The notes: a model not told the origin generated them from the sequence alone. DNA of 64,000 bases from Dictyobacter vulcani (GCF_008974265.1 NZ_BKZW01000001.1:1240001-1304000), one strand, 5' to 3'. Positions 21,932 to 31,408 are shown, numbered from the stretch's first letter. Program-made: numbers and translations.

Positions 21932-21960
21932 TTGACAAGGATCAGTCTTTCAGGTAAGAT
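21932..21960 (+). promoter_or_regulatory. Promoter of the solitary 5S rRNA gene
   Basis: TTGACA at 21932-21937 and TAAGAT at 21955-21960, 17-bp spacer, about 30 nt before the mature 5S end. The -10 sequence is the same as in the tRNA-Leu promoters. Confidence 0.8.
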
Positions 21961-21990
21961 ACTCCTCGTGAACAAAACCACTTGTCTGTG

Positions 21991-22115
<125 letters not shown>

Positions 22116-22120
<5 letters not shown>

Positions 22121-22141
22121 CCCATATGGGTGGTTTTTTTA
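22116..22141 (+). terminator. Terminator of 5S rRNA
   Basis: ACCTGCCC-ATAT-GGGTGGT hairpin followed by TTTTTTT. Confidence 0.75.
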
Positions 22142-22326
22142 TGCCCCTCGGCCCCCTCCAGGTAGATTCTCACTCTCCAGATAAATCTAATTTCCCAAAT
22201 TATTGAAAAGTGTTAAAAAAACAGGCGCGATGCGTATATCTATCTAAGAATCAGAAATTAACTCATGGCCATTTCTGCTGACCTCCTGCTTTAAGTCTCC
22301 AGATAATAGAGAAAGAATATATAGAT

Positions 22327-25239
22327 ATGACGCTAGAGCCCCATAGTAATATTTCCCCTCTCCTTACCAGACATTATGCAATGAATAGCGAGCAAATCCA
22401 GATTATTTCACATCAGCAAGGTCCACTACGCGTCATCGCTGGACCAGGCTCTGGCAAGACATATAGTTTGATACTGCTGGCCATGAACTTACTTTTGTGT
22501 GGACAGACTCCACCAGAAGGTATTGTGCTCTGCACCTATACGCAAAAGGCAGCCTATGAAATGCAGGATCGGCTCCTGCAAATCGCTCGCGCAATCAACT
22601 ATCAGGCAGATCTATCACAAATCAAAATTGGCACCATTCATAGTATCTGCAAGCAGTTTCTTGTCCGTCACCTTCACCATACCCCACTGGGTAATAATTT
22701 CGAGACGTTGGATCAATTCTCTCAACAATTGCTGATCTATCAACAGTTAGATACTCTGTGTACAGCACCGATGCTGGCCTTTTTTCAGACACAATGGGGA
22801 AGTCCATGGCAGATTGCCAGGAAGCTCCAATTCTTGTTTGATAAAATCGCAGAGGAACTGATTATCGACAAACTACTCCAGGTTTTTCCTCAACCGCGTT
22901 TTGATGCAAACAGCGATCAGCAAACCATAGCCGCTCTGCTCCCCCACATCTATCAAAACTATACTACGCTGTTACAGGCAGCCAATTATGTGGACTTTGC
23001 CCATCTCCAGCGTTATGCATATGACCTGCTGCAAAAACCCGTTGCGTTTCAGCAAGTTGCACGGGATATTCGTTATGTGCTGGTGGACGAGTATCAGGAT
23101 ACGAATTATATCCAGGAAAAAATTCTGACCTTGTTAGCCTCAGCTACTGAAGAGCAAAATCTCTGTGTGGTAGGGGATGAGGATCAGTCACTCTACCGCT
23201 TTCGGGGTGCAACTGTGCGCAATATTCTTGAATTTATACATACCTTCCCTGATTGCAAACAGGTTCAATTAACGACGAATTATCGCTCACATGCAACAAT
23301 TATCGATACCTGCAACCAATGGATGGAATCCCTGGCAGTTAATTTCCCCAACACTCATGGTGATTTTGCGAATATCTTTCGTACCGATAAAGTGATCAGA
23401 CCAGCTAAACAAGCTCACCACGAAGTAGCTTATCCTGCAGTAATTACGCTGGCTTCAGAGGATATTTATGCTGAGGCAGAACAGTTTGCACGTCTGATCA
23501 GTGAGCTCAAACAATATGGACGCATTCAGGATTATAGCCAGGTTGCTATTCTTTTACATAGTGTGCGCTCAGACTTTAGTCGCCCCTACATCGAAGCATT
23601 GAAAGGTTATGGAATTGCCGCCTATTGTCCACGGGCACGCGACTATTTTGATCAGCCTGAGATTCAATTACTTATCGGCTGCTTTGCACTCTTGCTACAT
23701 TTACAGGAGGCTGACTTTACAGATGAACAAACGAACTTTGTAGAGTATCTACAACACTGCCAGAGCATGCTCACACGAGCATACCAGCAACATACCGATT
23801 TTAAAACTGAATTACAAGCCATTCAAGAGGATATCTGGTTGGCCGATGAGCACGATGAAACAGCCGAAAAACAACTGGCAGATTATTTTTATCGTCTGAT
23901 CTTTACGACCGCCTTTGAGGGTTTCCGCGCTGAGAAGTTGGCCATGGCTAACCTGGTGATTTTTTCACAATACCTCAAGATATTTTTGACCAGTTTTCGA
24001 CATGAGACGATTAACACGCGCACACTGGCAGCGCTTCGCTATGATTTCTTCCATACATTTATCTACCTGCTACACCTGGATGGTGTCAATCAGTTTGAGC
24101 ATCCTGATGAGCTAGTTCCACTTGATCATGTACAGATCATGACCATTCACCAGGCCAAAGGACTAGAGTTTCCGGTGGTGATCGTGGGCCGATTGGATAA
24201 GGCTCCTCCCCAGGGAGGCAATGAAGATCGAGCCTTGCGGGATTATTATCATCGCAAGCCAATCGAGCCAGAGAAATATATTCCGGCTTTTGACTTACGG
24301 CGTTTATTCTATGTGGCTTTTTCGCGTGCGCGTCAGGCCCTGATTCTGAGTGCGCCCAGGAAACCGCACGCCCAATTTTCACACCTCTGGCATAATACGA
24401 GCGCTCTGGAGTATCACTATCGGGAATTAATGACGATGCCCGCGGCAGATCCAGTCAGTATGCACGAACCACCTAAACGTCGGCTGAGCCTGACCAGCCA
24501 TATCTCCCTCTACGCTACCTGTCCTCGACAGTTTGAATATTTACGCGAGCATAACTTTAGTCCAGCCCACTCGGCAAATACCTTTTATGGACAACTGATT
24601 CACCAGACGCTAGAGGGACTTCATCGCCTGGCACTGGAACAGCCTATCTCTTCACTGCATGAGGATACATTAATAGAGCTATTCGAGCGCACCTTTTACT
24701 TTCTCACCTGCACAGGTATGATGCCACTGGATAACACAACTAAGAATAAAGCACTGGTACAGATATTACGCTATTTCGATCAAAATCAAGGCGTGCTCGG
24801 ACGTATTCAGGATGCGGAACATAGCTTTCAGATTGAGAAGGAAGAGTATATTCTGACTGGAAAAATGGACCTGCTGGTTGAGGGGAAACAAGGGATGGAA
24901 ATTATCGATTTTAAAACGGGGCCTCGACCAGAGAAAGATACAGCCCTGGTAAATCGTTATACCCAGCAGCTCTATTTATATGCCTATGCACTGGAACGAC
25001 GGACCAGAAAGCTACCATCTCATCTCTATCTTTACTGGACCGCTGAAAAAAATAAAGCGGATGCACTGATGGAGATTCCATTTCATGAAGAGGATCTGGA
25101 ACAGATGAATAACTATTTTGATACGATTAGTAGCCAGATCCTCAATAAACAGTTTGCTGTGACTACACCACCGCCTTCCAGTGTTTGTCAAAGCTGTGAT
25201 ATCCGCTATCTTTGCCAGCAACAAGGCATCATTCAATAG
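22327..25239 (+). CDS. UvrD/PcrA-like DNA helicase fused to a PD-(D/E)XK nuclease with Fe-S cysteines
   Basis: 970 aa. Superfamily 1 helicase motifs are complete: Walker A GPGSGKT (39-45), DEYQDT (motif II), GDEDQSLYRFRGA (III), TTNYRS (IV), TIHQAKGLEFPVV (V) and FYVAFSRARQAL (VI). From about 720 a RecB-family nuclease follows, with TGKMDLL...IIDFKTG giving the D and DxK catalytic residues. Cysteines in YATCPRQ and in the C-terminal CQSC-x5-C (Cys954, Cys957, Cys963) match the 4Fe-4S cradle of AddB and Cas4 nucleases. It thus combines AddA-like helicase and AddB-like Fe-S nuclease features in one chain, probably for end resection or repair. A second ATG at 22381 is possible. Its 3' end overlaps the converging lipocalin-like gene by 11 nt. 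Confidence 0.92.
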   Translation: MTLEPHSNISPLLTRHYAMNSEQIQIISHQQGPLRVIAGPGSGKTYSLILLAMNLLLCGQTPPEGIVLCTYTQKAAYEMQDRLLQIARAINYQADLSQIKIGTIHSICKQFLVRHLHHTPLGNNFETLDQFSQQLLIYQQLDTLCTAPMLAFFQTQWGSPWQIARKLQFLFDKIAEELIIDKLLQVFPQPRFDANSDQQTIAALLPHIYQNYTTLLQAANYVDFAHLQRYAYDLLQKPVAFQQVARDIRYVLVDEYQDTNYIQEKILTLLASATEEQNLCVVGDEDQSLYRFRGATVRNILEFIHTFPDCKQVQLTTNYRSHATIIDTCNQWMESLAVNFPNTHGDFANIFRTDKVIRPAKQAHHEVAYPAVITLASEDIYAEAEQFARLISELKQYGRIQDYSQVAILLHSVRSDFSRPYIEALKGYGIAAYCPRARDYFDQPEIQLLIGCFALLLHLQEADFTDEQTNFVEYLQHCQSMLTRAYQQHTDFKTELQAIQEDIWLADEHDETAEKQLADYFYRLIFTTAFEGFRAEKLAMANLVIFSQYLKIFLTSFRHETINTRTLAALRYDFFHTFIYLLHLDGVNQFEHPDELVPLDHVQIMTIHQAKGLEFPVVIVGRLDKAPPQGGNEDRALRDYYHRKPIEPEKYIPAFDLRRLFYVAFSRARQALILSAPRKPHAQFSHLWHNTSALEYHYRELMTMPAADPVSMHEPPKRRLSLTSHISLYATCPRQFEYLREHNFSPAHSANTFYGQLIHQTLEGLHRLALEQPISSLHEDTLIELFERTFYFLTCTGMMPLDNTTKNKALVQILRYFDQNQGVLGRIQDAEHSFQIEKEEYILTGKMDLLVEGKQGMEIIDFKTGPRPEKDTALVNRYTQQLYLYAYALERRTRKLPSHLYLYWTAEKNKADALMEIPFHEEDLEQMNNYFDTISSQILNKQFAVTTPPPSSVCQSCDIRYLCQQQGIIQ

Positions 25240-25693
25240 TACCAGGAGTCTGAACGTGCCGCTTCCAGATCAGATAGCCGATGCCTTCTCTACCCGAAGC
25301 CAGCAAGGGAGCCGAACGCAGTATCAGTTGCTCGCCATCAACTGCTTCGATAAAACGCCGCTGTTGCTGGCCGACCCAGTTGGGAAATAAACTGACTTCG
25401 ACATGATGGATGACCTCGTTGCCATGGATTTCATAGGGACCGCCGTAGGAGATATAAGAGCGGGCCGCTCGCGCCTGTTCTTCAATTGTTCCGGTGAGGA
25501 TATCATCGGTCGTGAAATGTACGCGTTCACTGGCACTGATAACAGCCGACATATAACCATCAGCGGCATACACCAGGTGTCCCCTGGCCTGCAGTCCCCA
25601 GGGATAAATGATATCACCATCGCTAAAGCGTATTTCAACCGCTGCGAGTTTCCAGGTGCCCGTTAATACGGCCGGATCTATGTTCTGTTTCAT
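25229..25693 (-). CDS. Lipocalin-like domain protein
   Basis: 154 aa. The N-terminal LTGTWKLAAVEIRFSDG, the repeated GHLVYAADGYMSAVIS and the C-terminal RSAPLLASGREGIGYLIWKRH match the Lipocalin_5 type found in small bacterial and fungal beta-barrel proteins. No signal peptide; ligand unknown. It converges with the helicase-nuclease gene and overlaps its last 11 nt. Confidence 0.8.
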   Translation of the reverse strand: MKQNIDPAVLTGTWKLAAVEIRFSDGDIIYPWGLQARGHLVYAADGYMSAVISASERVHFTTDDILTGTIEEQARAARSYISYGGPYEIHGNEVIHHVEVSLFPNWVGQQQRRFIEAVDGEQLILRSAPLLASGREGIGYLIWKRHVQTPGTIE

Positions 25694-26014
25694 GCAGCTC
25701 TACTTTCTTACAACTGGATACTTTGACCTGCTACTAAAAAGCTCTATCGTTAAGAAAAGCGTAATTAAATATGAAGATACATAAAATCATTCATCCATAT
25801 TACAGCGGCATTGTCAAATATTCTATCAGTTAAAAAGCTCCTTTCTGGCTCCTGCAAAATTTTTTCATGCATTCTTAATATCAAAATATATCCTCCTACC
25901 TCTTGCTACCTCTCTGCAAGGACTGTATGGATATTCTTGTCTGGCCTACCAATGCTACAACTTTTTCCAGGCCTCAAACGTGTACAGCCATATACCATGG
26001 GTAATGCGACAAAA
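25694..26014. other. AT-rich gene-free region
   Basis: No gene is supported. Several short open frames exist without ribosome sites or protein-like composition. Confidence 0.3.
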
Positions 26015-26108
26015 GATTACGTTAGCGCGAAGTAATCGGTGCAAATCCTGGCAGACGGATCAGTCTACAGAGGCGTTCAATTGCCTTATTTGCACCAGTC
26101 AATTTCGC
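26015..26108 (+). ncRNA. Candidate structured RNA leader of the DUF4126-like gene
   Basis: A closing helix of GGTGCAAAT (26038-26046) with ATTTGCACC (26088-26096), extended by GCGAA/TTCGC, encloses two smaller hairpins (AGAC/GTCT and AGGC/GCCT). A separate GATTAC/GTAATC hairpin lies just upstream and competes with the extension. The string CGGTGCAAATCC resembles part of cobalamin riboswitch cores, but the remainder does not fit that family convincingly. It ends about 55 nt before the downstream start codon. A regulatory role is inference only. Confidence 0.35.
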
Positions 26109-26163
26109 TCAGACGTGTAGGATAAAAGCAGAGGGAATTATACTATAGAAAGGGAAGGTAGAA

Positions 26164-26688
26164 ATGAGCGCCATACGTACAGATAAAGATAGAACTTATT
26201 TCACTGGAAATACCTCTAACTTTGGGTTGACAGGGGAAACAATTGAGGCGACAGACGCGCTGAAAAAGGCGTCCTGGTTGGGTATGGTGGCGGGTTTGCG
26301 CTCAATGACTCCTCTAGCTGTTCTGGCCTGGACGAATGAGGAGACAGCGCCGATACAAAAAAATATCACAACCGTCTTAGCCGTTGGGGAAATGATTGCT
26401 GATAAATTGCCCTTTACACCGAGCCGGATTAAATCAGGTCCTTTTCTGGGCCGCATCGCTCTTGGAGCGGTTTCCGGCGCGTTGCTGTGTAAACGCCTGG
26501 AGCAACCGATGCTCTCTGGTGCTATGCGTGGGGCGTTAGGAGCAGTTGTGGGTACTCTGGCTGGCTCTACCTACCGTAGTATTATGCCACAGGCTACAGG
26601 CCTGCCGGATTTTGTCCTGGCTCTTGTTGAAGATGGCGCCGCCATCGCCCTGGGCTTCGCTGCTGCTACCCCTGAAACACATGCATAA
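26164..26688 (+). CDS. DUF4126-like small membrane protein
   Basis: 174 aa, with GGGAAGG ahead of the ATG at 26164. Residues about 38-52 read WLGMVAGLRSMTPLAVL, the characteristic start of DUF4126 proteins. Glycine/alanine-rich hydrophobic segments follow (IALGAVSGALL, GALGAVVGTLAGS, AAIALGFAAATP), suggesting three or four membrane helices. Function is unknown for the family. The upstream leader may form a structured RNA. Confidence 0.75.
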   Translation: MSAIRTDKDRTYFTGNTSNFGLTGETIEATDALKKASWLGMVAGLRSMTPLAVLAWTNEETAPIQKNITTVLAVGEMIADKLPFTPSRIKSGPFLGRIALGAVSGALLCKRLEQPMLSGAMRGALGAVVGTLAGSTYRSIMPQATGLPDFVLALVEDGAAIALGFAAATPETHA

Positions 26689-26757
26689 AGGCATAGCAGC
26701 AGGAAAAATTGTAACGTAACGTAACTTACTTACTTTTAGTAACAGAATCTTTTTTCT

Positions 26758-26856
26758 ATGCGCCGTCGGGAACCATCAAACTGTGTAGCTGACTGAGAAA
26801 TGCCGACCCTATCCAGGTTGCTTCTCAGTTTCTCGCAAGGTTCCTAGACGGCGCAT
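26758..26856. repeat. Nested inverted repeat spanning the 3' end of the MFS gene
   Basis: Outer arms 26758-26774 and 26839-26856 (GCGCCGTC/GACGGCGC and GGAACC/GGTTCC with a small mismatch) and inner arms ACTGAGAA/TTCTCAGT (26792-26799, 26822-26829). It includes the MFS stop codon. The T run (26748-26755) lies before rather than after the stem on the plus strand, so it is not a textbook terminator. Confidence 0.6.
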
Positions 26857-28125
26857 TTCGGGCCATAAGAGGACCACGCAGACAACCACCACCACGGTTC
26901 CGATACCTCCTGCGACTACTGAAAGGATCGGACCAAAAAGCTGTGCGGTTAAGCCAGATTCGAATCCACCAAGTTCATTTGAGGCTCCAATAAAGAGTGA
27001 ATTGACGGCGGAGACACGTCCACGCATCTCATTCGGTGTGCGCGTCAATAAGAGTGAGCCGCGAATAACCACACTGACATCATCCAGGCCACCTAATAAA
27101 AACAGCATGGCCAGCGAGAGCCAGAAGGAATGTGAGAGTCCAAAAACGATCGTGGCAACTCCAAAGCCAGCTACGGCGAACAGCAGGATCGGGCCTGCAC
27201 GCTTAAACGGCGGGCGATGGGTTAAAATCAAGACGACACAGAGCGCGCCAATCGAGGGAGCCGCCCGTAACCAGCCCAGCCCGGTCGGACCAACGTGCAG
27301 GATATCTTTCGCGAAGATTGGTAGCAGCGTGGTAGCTCCTCCCAGCAGGACCGCAAAGAGGTCCAGCGTAATCGCCGCTAACAGGACTGGTGTGCGCCGC
27401 AAGAAATGCACACCTTCAAAGACTGATTTCCAGCTGGTCTTTTCTTCCAGGCTTTTTTTCGCAATTGGTTGATGGCGCGCCTGAATAAAAACCAGAAGAA
27501 TTACGAAAATAAAGATGGCCAGCGTGTTCAAGCCATAGACGAGGGTGGCACTATGAAAAAAAGCCACCAGCATGCCTCCCAGGCCTGGTCCCAACACCGA
27601 TGCCATTTGCCAGGAACTACTGCTCCAGGTCGCAGAGTTTTCAAAGGCCTCTTCAGGTATGGTCTGGGAAGCAAGTGCAGAACTGGCTGGACTCAGAAAA
27701 GCGCCGGCTGCACCAATGACAAACAGACAGGCATAAATAAATGCGATCGAACCATGCACGATCGATAATAGCGTCAGGGCCAGTGAGGCCAGTACCATCA
27801 CGCTCTGGGAAACAAGCACGATCCCTTTGCGATTAAAACGATCGGCGATATGTCCGGCCGGCAGCGATAAGAGAATGACTGGAATAATCAAGACCAGGCC
27901 AACACCACCCAGGACCAGTGCGGAATTGGTGCGTTCGTAGAGTTCCCAGCCTAATGCGACCTCAAGCATACGCTCACCCATCGATACAATGAATGAGCCA
28001 ATTAATAATAAGCGGAAATCACGAAAACGCATGGCCTGATAGGGATCATGCGTTTTCGGAGCTAACGGTGAAATTTCAGAGAGTGCAGAGCTAGATTGTT
28101 GATCGTCCTTGTCGACAAGACTCAC
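26809..28125 (-). CDS. MFS transporter, probable drug or siderophore exporter type
   Basis: 438 aa starting at a GTG (28125) with AGAGG seven nt upstream. About 12 hydrophobic segments, the first beginning FRLLLIGSFIVSMGERML. The loop between helices 2 and 3 has GHIADRFNRKG (major facilitator motif A). The organisation resembles the EntS/MFS_3 group of proton-driven exporters, and the C-terminal half includes TRTPNEMRGRVSAVNSLF. Substrate unknown. The N-terminal about 30 residues are polar and cytoplasmic. Confidence 0.88.
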   Translation of the reverse strand: MSLVDKDDQQSSSALSEISPLAPKTHDPYQAMRFRDFRLLLIGSFIVSMGERMLEVALGWELYERTNSALVLGGVGLVLIIPVILLSLPAGHIADRFNRKGIVLVSQSVMVLASLALTLLSIVHGSIAFIYACLFVIGAAGAFLSPASSALASQTIPEEAFENSATWSSSSWQMASVLGPGLGGMLVAFFHSATLVYGLNTLAIFIFVILLVFIQARHQPIAKKSLEEKTSWKSVFEGVHFLRRTPVLLAAITLDLFAVLLGGATTLLPIFAKDILHVGPTGLGWLRAAPSIGALCVVLILTHRPPFKRAGPILLFAVAGFGVATIVFGLSHSFWLSLAMLFLLGGLDDVSVVIRGSLLLTRTPNEMRGRVSAVNSLFIGASNELGGFESGLTAQLFGPILSVVAGGIGTVVVVVCVVLLWPEMRRLGTLRETEKQPG

Positions 28126-28682
28126 GTGTGTACCTCTTAACTAGTTCACTCACACTAACTATGTGATATGTGGAGATTTTTACGGCGGAGATTACCTTAC
28201 CAGCACTATACCATAAATTAAATTGAAGCATTTATGTATATAAGAAATACCTATCTGATCCATACTATTGCTCTATATAATCTAAAAACATTCTATGCAC
28301 AGACATATTAGCCAGATTTTTTCCTATCTCCCTATTACTATAGGATGATAATAACTTTTTATGGATCAGTTGTGTTACAATACTCATGCATGGAATCATT
28401 CGCGATTATATCAATTGGTCATTCCTCCGAGCGTGGTTTTTGACACCCGATTCCTGGCTTGTTTTCGCTTTCTATGCGTATTTTGCGTTCTCCAGTCTAA
28501 AATGCTGGATCGGTTGTCCTTTTGCTCTTTTGACACCGCCTGCCAATGCAAGCGCTAACCTTGGTATAGTAAGGTCTACTATTCTTGACTTTATCATTAG
28601 ACTATATGCAAAAAGGGCAGCATGGTTACTGGCACATTGAGAGGTTTGCCTCTCCACGGATTGTTTTTTTAGAGGGTTTGCG
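28126..28682. other. Divergent promoter region, AT-rich
   Basis: Separates the MFS gene (minus) from the repeat-bearing gene (plus). Candidate promoter elements such as TATAGT near 28565 are present but no well-spaced -35/-10 pair could be fixed. Small open frames here lack ribosome sites. Confidence 0.3.
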
Positions 28683-29318
28683 ATGTATAATCTCGGTCAA
28701 TCGACTCTCCTCCAACTTTTACAGGGGTATCGTCAGAATGGACGCTTACGCGCTCAATTGCCTGATGGTATCTTTGGCTTGCAAGGCGGCTACGTCTTTC
28801 TCGATGTGGTTCAGGGTAGCGCCGTTGCTTGCCACCTGGTCAATATGTATGGTCAGCTGGCTCTCTCAGGCAATGAAGCAATGAGTATGATTGCCAATAT
28901 GGGAGTGCTGGATTGGGTGGTAATACAGGAATATATGCAGACCAGCCCACATTTGCCAGCCATTCGGCAAAATACCTCTGGCTTACAAGCCATTCGACAA
29001 CAAACTTCTGGCTTACCAGCTATCCGGCAAAATACCTCTGGTCATTTACCTGCTATTACTTCTCAATCATATATCGGTCAGGGTTCAAGTCCTCATCCAG
29101 CAACAGTATTTGTGCCCCAAAGATTGATATATATTGATACAGAAATCTTGAAGCGTTTTCCCCGCCATATGCGACGCGTGCTGGTACTGGTGGATGGGGT
29201 GCGGACGGTGGGAAAAATTGTGGACATCCTTTTTCCGCATGAGGATCGCATTCGTGAGGTTTTGCTTATCCTTCGCGAGCTTGAAGATATGAGCGTTTTA
29301 ACAATTAAACGCTCTTGA
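28683..29318 (+). CDS. Hypothetical protein with a 10-residue repeat linker
   Basis: 211 aa, ATG at 28683 behind GAGGG. Three parts are visible: an N-terminal domain (1-85) with short hydrophobic strands and a central GYVFLDVVQGSAVACHLV; a linker of three 10-residue repeats of the form LPAIRQNTSG (about 91-120); and a C-terminal domain (about 140-211) containing FPRHMRRVLVLVDGVRTVGKIVDILF and REVLLILRELEDMSVL, which looks like a small helical or winged-helix fold. No family is recognised. The repeats are near-perfect at DNA level, indicating recent expansion. Confidence 0.7.
   Translation: MYNLGQSTLLQLLQGYRQNGRLRAQLPDGIFGLQGGYVFLDVVQGSAVACHLVNMYGQLALSGNEAMSMIANMGVLDWVVIQEYMQTSPHLPAIRQNTSGLQAIRQQTSGLPAIRQNTSGHLPAITSQSYIGQGSSPHPATVFVPQRLIYIDTEILKRFPRHMRRVLVLVDGVRTVGKIVDILFPHEDRIREVLLILRELEDMSVLTIKRS
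28952..29041 (+). repeat. Three 30-bp in-frame tandem repeats
   Basis: Units at 28952, 28982 and 29012, each encoding about LPAIRQNTSG. Units 1 and 3 are most alike. They form the linker of the gene at 28683. Confidence 0.85.
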
Positions 29319-29334
29319 TCTGGCTTATCCAGTA

Positions 29335-29374
29335 CGGGCAATTGAACATTCGTCAATCGCCCGCTGACTTTTCC
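29335..29374 (+). terminator. Terminator of the repeat-bearing gene
   Basis: Stem CGGGCAATTGA/TCAATCGCCCG (one G-T wobble, 7-nt loop) followed by a TTTT run. An 8-bp hairpin at the stop codon (29291-29314) precedes it. Confidence 0.65.
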
Positions 29375-29656
29375 CTTCTTTAAAGTTTGTGGATGCTCAT
29401 GTTTTTCACATTCTCTCCACCTGCATTTCCACGCATACGACACTCAAAAATCTGGGGACTTTAGTGCCCGATTATGACGACATCCTCTGATCCTGATAGG
29501 TGTGAGCTTCAGATACGCTAATCTCCATTTTTGTTACAGCAAGTTATGGATATCTTTTTTAGCGGTTCCTTAAAATTGCCTTTATAACATATTGCAATTC
29601 TTTGTTCTATTTGTTATAGTTTATATATGATAAAGAACTGAAAGGTTTATAAGACC

Positions 29657-30061
29657 ATGTTCTTGATGATCGAGATTGATAGCGATAAACCCATCTATAT
29701 GCAGATACGCGACCAGGTCATTGAAGGGATTGCCAGTGGACAGTTACCTCCAGGTACCAGTCTGCCTTCCATCAGGCAGTTGGCGGCTGACTTTGGCATC
29801 AATCTGCATACGGTCAATAAGGCCTATGATTTATTGGAGCGTGAAGGCTTTATTCAGCTCAGGCGCAAAACAGGAGCCGTGGTACAGATTACTCCGATGC
29901 TATCTGATACCTGGAAAGAGCGGCAACGGGCGCTACTGGCTGAAGCATATGCGAAAAATGTCTCTTCTGAAGAAATTTTAAAGAATTGTCAATTGATTCT
30001 GCAGGAGTTTGCTGAGCAGCATGCGCTACCCGACAACTCGCAGAAGTGGAGCGAGCTATGA
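29657..30061 (+). CDS. GntR-family transcriptional regulator, YtrA type
   Basis: 134 aa. Residues about 7-75 form the GntR winged helix: KPIYMQIRDQVIEGIASGQLPPG, SLPSIRQLAADFGINLHTVNKAYDLLEREG and a short wing. The C-terminal tail is only about 55 aa and helical, typical of the YtrA subfamily, which represses its own operon encoding membrane transport functions. Its stop overlaps the start of the next gene as ATGA. An ATG three codons in (29666) is an alternative start. The A/T-rich stretch at 29585-29640 is the likely promoter/operator region. Confidence 0.9.
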   Translation: MFLMIEIDSDKPIYMQIRDQVIEGIASGQLPPGTSLPSIRQLAADFGINLHTVNKAYDLLEREGFIQLRRKTGAVVQITPMLSDTWKERQRALLAEAYAKNVSSEEILKNCQLILQEFAEQHALPDNSQKWSEL

Positions 30062-31164
30062 ATGCGGCATATATTCTGATGAGTCTTATGTCTCTGTTGC
30101 TGGTAGTTTTTGCCTGGTTCTGGACTTCTTTGATGGCTAAGACGCTACCCTTTGGGGTACGTATCCCTCCTGATCGTATCGATGAGCCAATCATTCAACA
30201 CGTCTACCGGGACTACTATACTGGCTTGATTGTCATTTTGCTGCTGGTTGAGGCTGCAGGCTGGTTTTTTGCGACCTCTTATAATTCTCTGCCCATTGCC
30301 ACTACCGGTGGCATCTTTGTAACCTTGCTCCTGATCTACCTGGATTTTTATAGCGCACGCCGCCGTATTGCGCAGGCGAAAAAGAGTGGCAACTGGTATG
30401 CGGGACTGCGCCAGGTGGTGATGGCCGACATCAGTAGCAACCAGCAACCGGCTCACATTTCATTACTATGGTTTATACCTGCATTCATCATCCTGATTGC
30501 CATGATCATTGTAGCCATCGTGCGCTATCCAGTCCTACCACAACAACTTCCCACCCATTTTGGGATCGATGGGCAACCCAACCGGTGGACCGATAAACTG
30601 GTGGCGCTGTGGACGTTACCGTTGCCAGCAATCTTTACGACTGCTCTATTGTTCGGCCTGGCACGCTATATCCCTCAAGCGCGCCAACAGGTAGATCCTG
30701 CCAATCCCGAAGCGGATGTCGCCTATCAACATGAGTTGCGCCACCGCACCAGCCAGATCCTGCCCCTACTGGCCACGATGATTAATCTGATTTTACTGGT
30801 CATCTCAATGATCACATTTGGTATCCTGCCGACCAGTAATGTCAACGCAGTCGTACCAGTACTGATGGTCATGCTCTTGATCGTCATTATCGGGATTATG
30901 GTCTACCTGACCCGCACCATCACGCTACGCAATCAACGTCAGACTCGGACCCAGCCCAACACAAAATTTGTAGCGCAGGACGATGATCGCTATTGGATCG
31001 CTGGCATGTTCTACTATAATCCTGATGATCCCGCGCTCTGGATCGAGAAACGTATGGGCATCGGCTGGACCGTCAACCTCGGCAATCCCTGGGGAAAAGT
31101 TTTCATCATCTCTGTAGTTGCGATTATTCTTGTAAGTATCGGGATGAGGGCCCTAGTACGGTAA
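30058..31164 (+). CDS. DUF1648/DUF5808 multi-pass membrane protein
   Basis: About 368 aa from the ATG at 30058 overlapping the regulator stop. About eight membrane helices are visible. The central LPTHFGIDGQPNRWTDK (about 170-186) is the DUF1648 signature and the C-terminal YNPDDPALWIEKRMGIGWTV is the DUF5808 signature. These proteins commonly follow YtrA-type GntR regulators, and some relate to SdpI-type immunity proteins. The exact function is unknown; co-translation with the regulator suggests a small stress or immunity operon under autoregulation. Confidence 0.88.
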   Translation: MNAAYILMSLMSLLLVVFAWFWTSLMAKTLPFGVRIPPDRIDEPIIQHVYRDYYTGLIVILLLVEAAGWFFATSYNSLPIATTGGIFVTLLLIYLDFYSARRRIAQAKKSGNWYAGLRQVVMADISSNQQPAHISLLWFIPAFIILIAMIIVAIVRYPVLPQQLPTHFGIDGQPNRWTDKLVALWTLPLPAIFTTALLFGLARYIPQARQQVDPANPEADVAYQHELRHRTSQILPLLATMINLILLVISMITFGILPTSNVNAVVPVLMVMLLIVIIGIMVYLTRTITLRNQRQTRTQPNTKFVAQDDDRYWIAGMFYYNPDDPALWIEKRMGIGWTVNLGNPWGKVFIISVVAIILVSIGMRALVR

Positions 31165-31250
31165 AGCAGATCGACTGGTGTAGCCCATTTGTCCTACGCA
31201 TATAGATCCAATTTTCTGCATATAGGGCGAATAATGGGCAAAAATAAAGG

Positions 31251-31408
31251 GTGACCTGGATGCTTTTAAGTCTCCCTCGGGGTTACCTTTAGCAGAAAAA
31301 TGGTTACCTGAAAACAAAAATGGTTACCTGGGTCGCCTTTTTCGGTTTTTCTGTTGCCCATAAAAAGGTTACTCAGGTCGCCCTTCTGTTTTTTGCTAAA
31401 GGTTACCT
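31251..31408. repeat. GGTTACC-rich repeat region
   Basis: Repeated occurrences of GGTTACC (or its complement) in variable A/T-rich context, including AAAAATGGTTACCTG twice (about 31295-31330). It leads directly into the regular 43-bp array. No gene is supported between 31165 and 32162. Confidence 0.6.

Noticed and set aside
26038..26096. Cobalamin riboswitch
   Set aside because: Only one stretch resembles the family core; the strong GGTGCAAAT/ATTTGCACC helix and the downstream gene do not fit. Kept only as an unclassified candidate structure.
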